Shown here one piece after another: positions 1 through 9,756 of a DNA stretch of 64,000 bases. The translations under genes and the position numbers were made by a program. Source of the DNA: Ostreococcus lucimarinus CCE9901 (Eukaryota > Chlorophyta > Mamiellophyceae > Mamiellales > Bathycoccaceae); assembly GCF_000092065.1 (NCBI RefSeq), contig NC_009363.1:62001-126000 (forward strand), written 5' to 3'. Below the pieces are notes generated by a model. That model was not told where the DNA came from and did not search any database. It saw nothing but the letters and a program-made list of their open reading frames with translations. The number at the start of each line of letters is the position of its first letter. Positions within the stretch are counted from its first letter, which is position 1.

Positions 1-2
1 TC

Positions 3-491
3 GATCGTAAGCCTTTATTCCCTGGGAAAGATTTCATCCACCAAATGCGACTCATCATCGAAACGTTGGGCTCGCCCGAAGAAGCCGACATGGATTTCAT
101 CTCGTCGCCGTACGCGCGCAAGTACATCGCCAGTCTTCCTCGCAAACCAAAGGTCGATTTCGCGGTTCTTTATCCCGACGCCAATCCATTGGCGATTGAT
201 CTTCTCGAGCGCACCTTGGTGTTCGATCCTCAACGAAGAATCAGCGTCGACGACGCCTTGGCGCATCCGTATCTCGCCTCGCTCCACGACGCCTCCATGG
301 AGCCGACGTACACGCCCGCGGCGGACGACCCGCACTTCAAGTCTCTCGACGAACCCGACGCCCACATTCCGGACGAGTACTTGCGCGAGGCCATTTACAA
401 TCAAATGCTAGACATGAAGTCGGAGCGAGCGGCGGCCAGAGCGTCGTCGACTTCCTTCGCCTTCGCCCCGCGTGCGCAAGCATTTTTGTAA
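3..491 (+). CDS. MAP kinase, C-terminal part (5' end outside window)
   Basis: This is the C-terminal lobe of a mitogen-activated protein kinase; the catalytic core lies upstream of the window. The frame is open from base 3 and reads through an FPGKDFIHQ-type segment, then a LIIETLGSP stretch, NPLAIDLLERTLVFDP and ISVDDALAHPYL. These are the hallmarks of subdomains X-XI and of the CMGC insert in plant-type MAPKs. The SLHD/DEP-like stretch that follows is where the common docking site for MAPKKs lies. The tail is short, ending about 55 residues after the kinase fold in an Ala/Ser-rich stretch. The MAPK subgroup (ERK-like TEY or TDY) cannot be decided because the activation loop is not in the window. 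Confidence 0.93.
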   Translation, partial: DRKPLFPGKDFIHQMRLIIETLGSPEEADMDFISSPYARKYIASLPRKPKVDFAVLYPDANPLAIDLLERTLVFDPQRRISVDDALAHPYLASLHDASMEPTYTPAADDPHFKSLDEPDAHIPDEYLREAIYNQMLDMKSERAAARASSTSFAFAPRAQAFL

Positions 492-575
492 AAGAAGACT
501 CAAGACGACAACTTTACATCGACGCGCTCTTCGTGCGTCCTGGAGCGGTCGATCGAGTGGAGCGTCGGCGCGACG

Positions 576-1403
576 ATGAAACGGGACGTGGTGGTGACAT
601 CCGTCGCATTCGCGGGCGCCGCGGTCGCGTGCTCGCTCGTCGCGCTTCGAATAACGCGCAAGATTAGGACAAGGACCGGACTCGATCCTTTCGCTGTCCC
701 GAATGGTTCTTCGCGCGAAAAAGGCGCGGACGGGCGCAAGGCTGCGCTCGTGCTCACGTCACACCCCGATGATGAGTCGTACTTCTTCGCACCGACGATT
801 CAAGCGCTGAAAGCGGCGAACGTGGAGACACACTTGGTGTGCCTGAGCGACGGCGGCGCCGGCGGGGACGGAGAGACGAGAAAGAAGGAGTTATTGCGCG
901 TGAAAGAGCTGTTCGAGCTAGAGGGGATGTGCATCGTGGAGGCAGAAGATTTGATGGACGGCATGACGAACGCGTGGCCGGCGAAGACGGTGATGACGGT
1001 GCTGGACGAGTACACCGGGGGGGCGCCGACGACGTTTGATTACGTGGTGACGTTCGACGCGGGCGGTGTGTCAGGACATTTGAATCACGTTTGCACGTAT
1101 GAAGGTACGAAACAGTGGATTGAGGAGCGGAAAGTTAGCATTTCCAGCGATCGGGGCGGTTGTCCGCAGGTCTGGGTATTAGAGACGACAAACGCGGCAC
1201 GAAAGTTGAGCGGAGCGTTGGATTTCGCGACTTCTTATTTAGAAAGTTTGATCGACTCGCGGCGCGTGTTCGTGCCGAGCGCGTCACCTATGCAAGTTCT
1301 CAAGGCTGTCCGCTTACACGCTTCGCAATTCGTGTGGTATCGTAAGATTTTCGTCGTGTTTTCGAGGTACACGTACATGAACACGTTGCGGCGAATCGAT
1401 TGA
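576..1403 (+). CDS. N-acetylglucosaminyl-phosphatidylinositol de-N-acetylase (PIG-L family)
   Basis: A 275-residue protein predicted to remove the acetyl group from GlcNAc-PI, the second step of GPI-anchor synthesis on the cytosolic face of the ER. A hydrophobic segment at residues 6-25 would be the N-terminal membrane anchor typical of PIG-L. The zinc-binding HPDDE motif is at residues 63-67. A GGVSGHLNH motif further on supplies the second metal histidine and catalytic region. Length matches the eukaryotic family (about 250-270). It starts 84 bp after the MAPK stop on the same strand. Bacterial-type LmbE deacetylases share the fold, but the anchor and the H(P)DDE spacing favour PIG-L. Confidence 0.92.
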   Translation: MKRDVVVTSVAFAGAAVACSLVALRITRKIRTRTGLDPFAVPNGSSREKGADGRKAALVLTSHPDDESYFFAPTIQALKAANVETHLVCLSDGGAGGDGETRKKELLRVKELFELEGMCIVEAEDLMDGMTNAWPAKTVMTVLDEYTGGAPTTFDYVVTFDAGGVSGHLNHVCTYEGTKQWIEERKVSISSDRGGCPQVWVLETTNAARKLSGALDFATSYLESLIDSRRVFVPSASPMQVLKAVRLHASQFVWYRKIFVVFSRYTYMNTLRRID

Positions 1404-1449
1404 TTGTCATCTGATTCTTTTATCGGAAATTTACAGAACGCAAAATCAC

Positions 1450-3318
1450 TCAAACCCACCCGTTCGTGATCGATCTACTAGGTGGCCAATCTCTCGGGTC
1501 CGCGATCGGTAATCGCCAGAATCCTATCGAGCCATCGTAAGAGCCGCTAAACACCGTCGTCGCGTTGCGCCCGGCGCTTGTCAAAACGCGAACGGCGTCG
1601 TGATGACCTTGGAACACTCCGACGCACTCAAACTCGGTCTCCGGTTGCACGCCCCATAACCTCACGGTGGTGTCGTACGAGCCGGAAACCAAGTGGCCGC
1701 CCATGACGCACAGCGCCAGCACGGCTTCGGTGTGGCCGTTGATGATGTGCTTGCAGCTGAAAGTTTCTAAATCCCACACGCGAATAGTCTTGTCCCAAGA
1801 TCCGCTGTACAGGTGTCTATCATCCACCGTCAAAACACGCACGTTGTCACCGTGGCCCTTGAGTTCTTGAACGCACTCGAACGTCGCCGCGTTCCACACG
1901 CGGACGTTGGTGTCGTCTGAACCACTAAATACAAACGGCCCGATGGCGCGGTTGCTCGACGTCGCTTGCCTACGCGGAAAGCACGCCAAAGCACGAACCG
2001 CATCGCGGTGTCCTTTCAACGTTTTCACCAAATCCGTTCCCGCGGACGGACCGACATCGGCTGTGTACGCGGGCCAGACGCGCACGGTTCTGTCGTACGA
2101 TCCGCTAAAGACGTAATCATTCACCGTCACCAACGTGCGCACGGGACCGTTGTGACCTCGAAGAACCTTGAGCAACTCGAGCGACTCTATGTCGTACGCA
2201 CGAATGGTGTGATCGTAAGATGCCGTGTACAGTGTCGTATCGTTGTACACTTGAAGCGCCCGCACGGCGTCTGTGTGGCCGGGAAGATAGGTGATTCTTC
2301 GGTACGTGCTCAGGTTCCACACCCGCACGGTGCAATCGTACGAACCACTAAATAATTTGTCGTGCTTTACGCACACCGCTAAACACAACACCGGCCGCGT
2401 GTGCTCTTCTAGAACTTGTACGCAGCGTCGACTCGAAATGTCCCACGCCCGAATCGTCTTGTCTGCCGAAGCGCTAAACAACGTCGTCGCTGTCGTGTCC
2501 ACGCCCCAAACGATTTCGTCGTGTCCCTCTGCGATGGTGTACACCGGATGCTGATCATCGCTCGCATCCGCGGTCGACGCGTTCGCGGCGCCACCTGCGG
2601 AAGGCGCGAGCTCTTGATCCGCCGACGGAAGCCCAGCGAAATCGCTATTCTGTCTATGAATATCCACCACCGCCTTGTCGTGCAGGGGCGCAAGAGGCCG
2701 CAACGCGCTCAGCTCTGCCGGCGCCCACGACTGAATGGCGGTGCGAATCGCGTGGTTGGGAATCAACTCCAAGTGTCGCAACCGCACCCCGGTCACCGGA
2801 CACGTGCGATGGCCCTGGTCGAGCCATCGTTGAATCGCCGGTCTATCGTACGTGTGCCCGGTGGCGATCATCACCGGATCTTGCATCAACTCCATCGTGA
2901 TCGGACATTGAAAATGCGCGGGAATCTCCACCTGTAAGCTCGGCGTCGACTTCCGTTTCTCCTCGTCCTCGAGTTCGAGATCACCGTCCCCGGGCGGTTT
3001 CCCGTCTCGATCCGAAGGCTTTCGTCGTCCGCTCGCCTTTGGCGACTCCGCCGTCGACCGTCCTCCCTCCTCTCCATCGCCCTCTCCGCTCCCTCCCGCC
3101 TCGACCCCGCACTCCATCCCGCACGTCTCATCCTCGCTTCGTCGCGCTTCCTCTCCCGTCGCGTCGCTCGCGCGTTCCGCCCGCCGCTCGCCCTGCGCCT
3201 CGCCCACCGCGTCTTGAAACACGTCGTCCCCGCTGCTCTCGGAATCCATCCCTCGTCTCCCTCGCGGCGCGTCCATCATCTCCTGATCCGTCGACCGTCG
3301 CGTCGCGTCGCGATCCAT
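1450..3318 (-). CDS. U-box / WD40-repeat protein (putative E3 ubiquitin ligase)
   Basis: A 622-residue protein. Residues 1-128 are acidic and low in complexity. A U-box lies at about 131-205 (HFQCPITMELMQDPVMIATG, then TYDRPAIQRWL and the CPVTG motif), so it is probably a ubiquitin ligase that recruits an E2. About eight WD40 repeats follow from residue 255 to the end (GH...SGSYD..VRVW units), likely forming a propeller that binds substrates. Plant U-box ligases usually carry ARM or kinase partners; the known U-box plus WD40 protein PRP19 has a coiled coil between the two and a different U-box. The WD repeats resemble those of TRAF7-like ligases. The substrate is unknown. Confidence 0.88.
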   Translation of the reverse strand: MDRDATRRSTDQEMMDAPRGRRGMDSESSGDDVFQDAVGEAQGERRAERASDATGEEARRSEDETCGMECGVEAGGSGEGDGEEGGRSTAESPKASGRRKPSDRDGKPPGDGDLELEDEEKRKSTPSLQVEIPAHFQCPITMELMQDPVMIATGHTYDRPAIQRWLDQGHRTCPVTGVRLRHLELIPNHAIRTAIQSWAPAELSALRPLAPLHDKAVVDIHRQNSDFAGLPSADQELAPSAGGAANASTADASDDQHPVYTIAEGHDEIVWGVDTTATTLFSASADKTIRAWDISSRRCVQVLEEHTRPVLCLAVCVKHDKLFSGSYDCTVRVWNLSTYRRITYLPGHTDAVRALQVYNDTTLYTASYDHTIRAYDIESLELLKVLRGHNGPVRTLVTVNDYVFSGSYDRTVRVWPAYTADVGPSAGTDLVKTLKGHRDAVRALACFPRRQATSSNRAIGPFVFSGSDDTNVRVWNAATFECVQELKGHGDNVRVLTVDDRHLYSGSWDKTIRVWDLETFSCKHIINGHTEAVLALCVMGGHLVSGSYDTTVRLWGVQPETEFECVGVFQGHHDAVRVLTSAGRNATTVFSGSYDGSIGFWRLPIADPRDWPPSRSITNGWV

Positions 3319-3614
3319 GTCGCGCCTCGATCGAGCGCCGCGCGCCTCGATCGCGCGTCGCGCTTCGTCCGCGCGCGTCGATCGCTCGACGTCGAATCGA
3401 GATCGCGTTCGAAATTCGCGTCGCGATCTTCGCCGTCACCGTCGCGATCGACGCCGCGTTCGCCCGTTCGGCGGCGCCCTCGATCGCTGGAGAACCGACG
3501 CGCGCTTTCCGACCGCGCGCGACGCTCGAGCCGTCGCGCGCGTCGCCGTGTCGCGCGCGCGTGGCGGAGCCGTTAACACGCGGCGCCCATTCGTGTGCGC
3601 AAACAGTCTCATTG

Positions 3615-3623
3615 TATATATAG
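3615..3623 (+). promoter_or_regulatory. TATA-box-like site upstream of the GT49 gene
   Basis: A run of alternating T and A (TATATATAG) stands out in a GC-rich intergenic stretch, 111 bp before the chosen ATG at 3734 and 8 bp before another in-frame ATG at 3631. Its position argues that the long open frame running back into the U-box gene is not translated, and it supports the downstream start. Confidence 0.5.
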
Positions 3624-3733
3624 TTAGTAGAATGCTATCAATCGCGCTTCAATACGGAGTCGGCGCCGCGACGCGAACGGACACCGCGACGTCTCGAGTC
3701 TCGAGAGTCACGAGGTCGAGAGCGCGACGCGCC

Positions 3734-5338
3734 ATGACGAGCGGCGGAGGAAAGCGACGACGAGCGACGGCGCGCGACGCGCGAGCGCGATGGCGCGTCG
3801 CGCACCGCGCGTGGATGGTGGTGGTGGCGGCGACGGCGGCGAGCGCGGCGCGCGGACGGCGAAGGTGGAGGCGGACGCGCGACGACGCAAACGCGAGGGA
3901 CGAGACGACGTCGAACTTGACGATGTCGGACGTGTGTCTGTACTCGCCGGCGACGATCGAACGCGCGAGATCGGCGCTGCCGCGAACGGCGAGCACGTGG
4001 CGAGGGACGGTGAGCGTGGCGGTGTTGGCGGATTTGAAAACGCCCGGCGACGCGCTCGACTTGAGCGCGATGGCGAGCGAGTTGGAGGGAGACGCGGGAC
4101 GAATCGCGATCACGATGGTGGAGGCGCTACCGGAGTACGAGAATAGATTTCCAGTGAACTTTTTGCGCAACTTGGCGCGGGAGAAGTGCGTCGCGGAGCT
4201 CGGAGCGAAGTACGTGTTGGCACACGACGTCGATTTCGAAGTCTTTGTTGCGCCCGACGAGGACGCGTTTTTGAACGACGTGCGAAACGTTTTGGGGAAG
4301 CGGAGCGGCGAAAAGGTACGCCGCGCGCTGGTCGTGCCGGCGTTTCAACTTCATGCGGTGTGGTCACAACGAGTGAACGCGAAGAGAGATGCGATTCTGA
4401 ACGCGCGGCGGGTGCAAAGACAAACAAAGTCTCGCCGCAACGAAGGCAAAGACGACGACGAGTCCATCGACGCCGTCGTGGACAGTATCGCAACCAAGGG
4501 TGATGTACGACGACTAAATCCGATGTCTCTATACGAGACGCTCGTTGAAAGAGACCGAACTCGAACGGTCGACTCAAAAGCGACCGCAATAAATCTGACG
4601 CTTCCGTATTCCACGCGCGAGCGCCTCGATCGCCTCGTTCGCGAGCGTCGACTTGCGAACGGTTTCCAAATCAATTACTTTCCGATCGCGCACGCGCCGA
4701 CAAACTACACGGCATGGTTTGAGAACACCACCACTGGTGCGGACTCAACGTATCGCGTCGCGACTCCGAAGCATCCGTGGTACTACGAGCCTTACGTCAT
4801 CGTTCGCGCAGATCTTGCGTTGCCTTTCGATGAGTCTTTCGTGCAGTACGGCTTCAACAAGATTTCATTCGTTCACGAACTCGCCGCGGCGGGATTCGAC
4901 TTCCACGTTACGAAGAACGCTCACACTGTCCATACGAACACACACCCGACGCGTGCAATGGCAAACATGCAAGGACAAGACTTGGCGCGTTGTCGCGCGC
5001 ACCCTGCAGCGTCGAACGATTTTAGAATCGCTCGAGTCGGGCACTCATGCATTCCAGCTTTTTTACGCCGAATGGAGTGCGCGTACGGTTTTACCTTGGA
5101 TGACTTAGAATTCGGTGGCGTATCGAATGCGCCGCCGCCCGATGATTTGCTTTTTCGCCTACAGTCGGATGATAACATCGTCTGCTTTGGGGGATGCATC
5201 ACGGATTTAGAAGATGCGCCGCGCACGCCGGCTACCGTCACCGTGCGAGGCGGACGATTCGTCGGCGTGACGCAAGGCTCAGACGCTCGTCGGCGTAAAC
5301 GGGGCCCTTGTGAGCGCTTTGACGTAGCTTTACAGTAG
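3734..5338 (+). CDS. LARGE/B4GAT1-like glycosyltransferase, family GT49
   Basis: A 534-residue type II membrane protein, probably Golgi. A signal anchor sits at about residues 26-40 after a basic N-terminus. The fold is recognised from FPVNFLRNLARE (about 139-150), the metal-binding D-x-D in LAHDVDFEVF (165-167), and the block from HPWYYEPYVIVR to FNKISFVHEL, which matches the acceptor-site region of animal LARGE and beta-1,4-glucuronyltransferase. It should transfer a sugar, glucuronic acid or xylose by analogy, to a glycoprotein. The frame is open far upstream, but ATG 3734 gives the best signal anchor; ATG 3631 is an alternative. Donor and acceptor are not known in algae. Confidence 0.82.
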   Translation: MTSGGGKRRRATARDARARWRVAHRAWMVVVAATAASAARGRRRWRRTRDDANARDETTSNLTMSDVCLYSPATIERARSALPRTASTWRGTVSVAVLADLKTPGDALDLSAMASELEGDAGRIAITMVEALPEYENRFPVNFLRNLAREKCVAELGAKYVLAHDVDFEVFVAPDEDAFLNDVRNVLGKRSGEKVRRALVVPAFQLHAVWSQRVNAKRDAILNARRVQRQTKSRRNEGKDDDESIDAVVDSIATKGDVRRLNPMSLYETLVERDRTRTVDSKATAINLTLPYSTRERLDRLVRERRLANGFQINYFPIAHAPTNYTAWFENTTTGADSTYRVATPKHPWYYEPYVIVRADLALPFDESFVQYGFNKISFVHELAAAGFDFHVTKNAHTVHTNTHPTRAMANMQGQDLARCRAHPAASNDFRIARVGHSCIPAFLRRMECAYGFTLDDLEFGGVSNAPPPDDLLFRLQSDDNIVCFGGCITDLEDAPRTPATVTVRGGRFVGVTQGSDARRRKRGPCERFDVALQ

Positions 5339-5415
5339 GAAAGTATGTTTATTGGAAAAATACAAGACGTCTTACAAAGAGTACGAGACTCGCTACAGGT
5401 CGCTATAGGTGGCTA

Positions 5416-7508
5416 TCATCGAAGGTAGATGGATGGCGAAAACGGCGCAGCCGAAGCCGCTTCGTTGTACTTCGGCCTCGTCGGCGTCGCGCACGCGCCT
5501 TCCCTCAGTCCCGTCAGAATCGGAAACTCGCTCACATCTACCCCTCGTAAAAGCTCCTCAGCTTGCTCGTACATGCTGGTGTTGGCCCGGTTCACGGTTC
5601 GCATCAAATCCAACGCGTCAACATTTTGCGCAACTCCAGTGGAATCGTCTTTCGTCTTAGTTTGCTTACCTCCCCTTCGGAACAGGTGGGAAAGACGTGT
5701 GTTACGAGTTTTTCTTGGCTTGTCCGGTGACACGAACGCTTGCAAATCCTCGATGGAGCTGATGCCTGGCATCTTTGGCATTTGAATCGAAGACGCGTCC
5801 ATACTCACGTTAGGCGGGAAGTGCGGCAGCTTGATCTTCGTCACGTTGGATAAACCCTCCACAGCGGCGATAGCGACGCCAGATGGGAGCATCGATTTAC
5901 CCGGCGATGTGATGCCGATACCTTGATACGCGCCTTCGGGTGTCGAAGTGGCTTCCAACACTGGTGACGTCGTCACCAACGGCGTGTTCGTCGTCGTGCC
6001 TCCAAAGTCTTCAAAAATCTCGCTAATCTTGAACGGGCTCTCACCCGCGTATCTCGTCGGCGTGGGCACGTCCGAGTACGGCGACGCGAAAATGTTGGCG
6101 CTAATGCCACCAGGCGGATTCGAAGCCTCACCTTCTGACGCATCAAACATGTTCGCGCGAATGTCCGAAATCGGCTCTGAGACGCGTCGCCTCGCCCCAG
6201 AGCGCGACGCTCTCGAGGACTTCTTTCGCTTGCTCATATCGACACCACCACGCTGAGACGGTGTCATGTAGTACTGCGGTATGTTGATACGCGACGAATT
6301 CAATGCCAAAGCCTTGCGCGTGTTATTCGACTTCTTGATCGAGCCAGACTTCCCCGACTTGGAATGCTCGCGCTGCTCCGCCGCCGCGAGCGCGGGGAAC
6401 CCTTGATTCAACGCTTGGTCCACCTTGCGCTTCAACGTGGAGTTCCAGTGATTTTTAATCGCGTTATCGGTGCGTCCTTTGAAAGACTTGGCGATTTCCG
6501 CCCAGCGATTGCCGTACTGTGCGTGCGCGATGATCAACTGACGGTCCTCGTCTGCGCTCCACTCCTCGCGCTTGATCTCCGGGTCGAGGTGGTTGTACCA
6601 TCTCTCGCGGCATTGCTTCCCGATTCTCCCAGGAAGCTCGCCCGCGATTTTGGACCATCGCTTCGCCCCGAGTTCGGTGACGAGCTCGATGATTCGCGCG
6701 TCCTCCTCCGCGGTCCACGGCCCTTTCACCAGTTCGGGGTTGAGCACTTTTTGCCACCTGTGCAAGCACTGCACGTCGGTGCGGCTATCGCTAAAGTACA
6801 CCGCTGCGCGCGTCGAGAAAACACAAACTCATCGTCAGTAACCGTGAAACACGCGAGCAATCACACAAACACCGTCCTCGTCGTCCGAACGAGTGCGAAA
6901 GAGCACGACATCAACCGCCGCGCTCGAGCGTCCCGACGCTCGTTCACGCGCGCTTCGCCGAGGGATCTCGCGGTCGCTCGCGTACCAATCTTCTTCCAAT
7001 TCCTCCCCCCGTACACCGCCACCGCGCCGCGCAACAATTCATCCTACGAACGCAATCACCCCACGTCAGTCTCTTTCGCCGCCCTCTTTCACCGCAAACG
7101 GCGCATTCGCGTCGCGTAAATCCGCATCCAAATTCAAATTCAAATTTCAAATTTTAACGCACCTCCTCGGGTGTCCATCCTCCTTTGGCGCTTCTCCGCG
7201 TCGGTCCTCCGATCTTCCTGCTCGCGACGCGCGCACGGCGCGAAAGTCAGTAAATCATTCTCGCGTTTCGCGCTCGTCGCGACGACGCACCCATCACCGA
7301 ACGCGCGCGGCGCGAGTCGGTCGTTCGAATGCGGTCGCGATGCGCCGGCGTCGCGACGCGTCGCTTTCTTCGCCGCTTTCCGACTTCCGGACGCGCTCGC
7401 GCGACCGCTCGATCGCGCGCCGGATTTCTTTTTCGTCTTTCGCGGCGACGGCGGCGACGGCGAGCGTCCGCGCGCGGGCTTCGTCGCGCGGCGCGCGCGG
7501 GCGACCAT
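5416..7508 (-). CDS. R1R2R3-MYB transcription factor (3R-MYB), four exons
   Basis: A 572-residue protein reassembled from exons 7291-7508, 7163-7217, 6986-7043 and 5416-6803. The introns are 73, 119 and 182 bp, all GT-AG with a CTGAC motif. The basic N-terminus (Lys/Arg-rich, NLS-like) precedes three MYB repeats: R1 starts at KGGWTPEE (residue 84) and continues as [17 protein letters not shown]2 follows [11 protein letters not shown]3 begins [10 protein letters not shown]2/R3 carry the regular tryptophans and the [13 protein letters not shown] signature. 3R-MYBs control G2/M genes through MSA elements in plants and animals. The start is the only in-frame ATG of exon 1; an AT-rich patch at 7571-7585 could be its core promoter. 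The C-terminal region is disordered with SP/TP sites, likely CDK targets. Confidence 0.88.
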
Positions 7509-7715
7509 CTTCGTGCGCCGCGAACTGCGGGCGGCGTCGCGTCGTTCGGCTTCACTACGCGTCCCGTTTCATAAATGTTTTTAATACGCGTGTCACTGTA
7601 TGCGCAGCTCCGAGTTGTCTGATCGTGTACCACGCGCGGAGTCAACCGCGCGCCGAGTCGCCGCGCGACCGCGCGACACGGCGACGCGCGCGCGACGGCC
7701 CGGTCCGGTCCGCGC

Positions 7716-8696
7716 ATGACCGTCGAACCGTCGTCGAGCGATGGCGACGCCCGTTTGATGAAAGTCGCCGTCGACGATGACGCGCGCGAAGATGCGAAAG
7801 ATGCGACGACGCGGGACGATTCATGTCGCAGCGGCGCTTCGACGACGGACGACGCGCTCGCGGCGTTCGCGCACGACGAGCTCGATCGCGCGAAGACGAC
7901 GATCGCGCGATTACGGTTGGAGAAGCACGCGCTCGTGATGGGGAACAAGCGAGAGGGCGAGGCGAGAGCGAGGGCGGAGGTCGAGGCGAGAGCGCGCGCG
8001 GAGGCTGAGGCGAAGGCGTTGGCGGCGGAACGCGGGGCGTTGACTGAGCGTGAACGGGCGTTGCGAGCGTTCGTCGAGGATAAGAAGGCGCATGATGAAG
8101 CGTTGCGTCGGGCGAGGGAGGAGTGCGCGCGGTTGACGGTGGCCTTAGAGTCAGAACGAGCGGACATGGAGCGGGCGTTCGCGGCGAGGACGGGGGCGAT
8201 GCGCGCCGAGTGCGACGCGCGCGTGGCCAAGGCGAAGAAACAAGCGGAATCGACGATGACGGCGCGCATGGAGCGATCTGTAAAGAGAATTTTGGCGCAG
8301 AATAGGAAAATGAGCGATGAGCTTCGCGTGCAGGTGAATGAGACAGACGCGTTGCATCGGCGCTTCGCCAAGGCGAACGCCGAGGCGGAGAGCTTGCGCC
8401 GACGCGCGGCCGCGGCGGATGACGTCGAACGCGAGCGCGCGGAGCTCGGGGCGATGCGAGCGAGGGACCTACGACGAGCAGAGGAGAAAATCACGACGCT
8501 CGAGCGCGGTATCCGCGAACTCATGGAAGCGTTCGAGACGCAAAAGCTCGAGTGGGAACGGGAGACGAACGATTTGCGACGCGCCAACGATGAGGAAGTA
8601 ACGCACCTTAAACGTTCGCTGGCGTTGAAATCGCGCGAGTTGGTCAACATCAGGCGCTTAGCGAAAGAGGTAGTGTGTCATTATGAAGACTTGTAA
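7716..8696 (+). CDS. Coiled-coil protein of unknown function
   Basis: A 326-residue protein, almost wholly predicted helical coiled coil from residue 50 on (heptads rich in Ala, Arg and Glu), with an acidic N-terminus. The C-terminus (LALKSRELVNIRRLAKEVV) recalls the tail of basal-body/axonemal coiled-coil proteins such as BBOF1 or CFAP157, but low-complexity coiled coils are a poor guide and I do not assign it. It is divergently placed to the 3R-MYB gene, sharing a 207-bp intergenic region. The start is the first ATG of the open frame. Confidence 0.7.
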   Translation: MTVEPSSSDGDARLMKVAVDDDAREDAKDATTRDDSCRSGASTTDDALAAFAHDELDRAKTTIARLRLEKHALVMGNKREGEARARAEVEARARAEAEAKALAAERGALTERERALRAFVEDKKAHDEALRRAREECARLTVALESERADMERAFAARTGAMRAECDARVAKAKKQAESTMTARMERSVKRILAQNRKMSDELRVQVNETDALHRRFAKANAEAESLRRRAAAADDVERERAELGAMRARDLRRAEEKITTLERGIRELMEAFETQKLEWERETNDLRRANDEEVTHLKRSLALKSRELVNIRRLAKEVVCHYEDL

Positions 8697-8816
8697 GTGT
8701 ATCTAATTCATCAATCGTTTCATTACATGTTGGTCAAACCGCCGTCGCGCTGCGCTCGGTCAAAAAAAATCAATGCGTCGCGCGGCCGCGATTGATTCTG
8801 TAAAAATATATCATTC

Positions 8817-9650
8817 TCACCAGTGGTGATTGAGAAATCGGCCGCCGTGTCCACCGCCGATTGCGGCGTGATGCTCGGCGTCTTGCGTCACGTTCTCCGT
8901 CTCCACCACGGTGCCGTCCGGTAAAGTTCTTCGACTCACCGTGCGCGTTCGTCGAACGCCATCCGCGCCAATCGTCGTCGTCGTCGAAGTCGACGTTGAC
9001 CACGTCGCCCCTCGTCCTCCGAACGCCGTCGACGATGAAACCGCGCCTCCCATCCGACCCCCTCCACCGTCTCCGCCGAACCCATCGCCGAACCATCCGT
9101 CCAACGAATCGACGTCTTCAAAAATCGACCGTCGCCGTCGAAAAACCGAATCGGCGCGCTCCATCGCGAACGGATCCCGTCCGAACGATCCAAACGTCCC
9201 CATCCCTCGCCCACCGCGCGTCCCGTGCGCGTCGTCCCCGAACACTCGCCGGAACGTCTCGAACGGGTCAAAAAAGTATCCTCGTCCATCGAAATCATCC
9301 TCATTCGTCGTCGTCCGCCCTTCGTCTCGGCGTTCGCCTCGCCTCGCCTCGTTCCCGTCCTCGTCGGCTTCCTCGTCTTCCTCGCGCCCTCGTCGCGCGC
9401 GTCCCTCCGCGAATCCGAATCCACGCGCGCGATCGTACCGCGCGCGTCGCTCTTCGTCTCGCACCGCCTCGTACGCGCGCGACGCGCGCTCGAACGCGTC
9501 GCGGCCGTTCGGATTCTTGTCGGGATGCCACCGCACGGCTTGTCGACGATACGCGCGACGAATCTCGTCGAACGGGGCGTCGCGCGCGACGCCCAGGACG
9601 TCGTACGCGCACGCGCGGTCGTCGTGCGCGCGCGGGGTCTCGCGCGACAT
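8817..9650 (-). CDS. DnaJ/HSP40 co-chaperone, DNAJB6-like
   Basis: A 277-residue type B J-domain protein. The J domain occupies about residues 12-80 (AYDVLGVARDAPFDEIRRAYRR, then the HPD motif in RWHPDKNP and a YEAVRDEERRARYD end), so it should stimulate an HSP70 ATPase. A Gly/Phe-rich region with GTFGSFGRDPF and a Ser/Thr-rich block (STSTSTTTTIG) follow. The C-terminal segment with VRRTRTVSRRTLPDGT resembles the beta-strand region of DNAJB6/DNAJB2, which suppresses aggregation. No zinc finger and no transmembrane segment are seen, so it is probably cytosolic or nuclear. Confidence 0.88.
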   Translation of the reverse strand: MSRETPRAHDDRACAYDVLGVARDAPFDEIRRAYRRQAVRWHPDKNPNGRDAFERASRAYEAVRDEERRARYDRARGFGFAEGRARRGREEDEEADEDGNEARRGERRDEGRTTTNEDDFDGRGYFFDPFETFRRVFGDDAHGTRGGRGMGTFGSFGRDPFAMERADSVFRRRRSIFEDVDSLDGWFGDGFGGDGGGGRMGGAVSSSTAFGGRGATWSTSTSTTTTIGADGVRRTRTVSRRTLPDGTVVETENVTQDAEHHAAIGGGHGGRFLNHHW

Positions 9651-9756
9651 CGACGCCGCGGACTCGACGCGACGGTTTGTGATGATTCGCGACGCGCGCG
9701 GCGCGAATGCTCGGAACGGAACGGAACGGAATGGAATAGATTACACGTAGATTACG

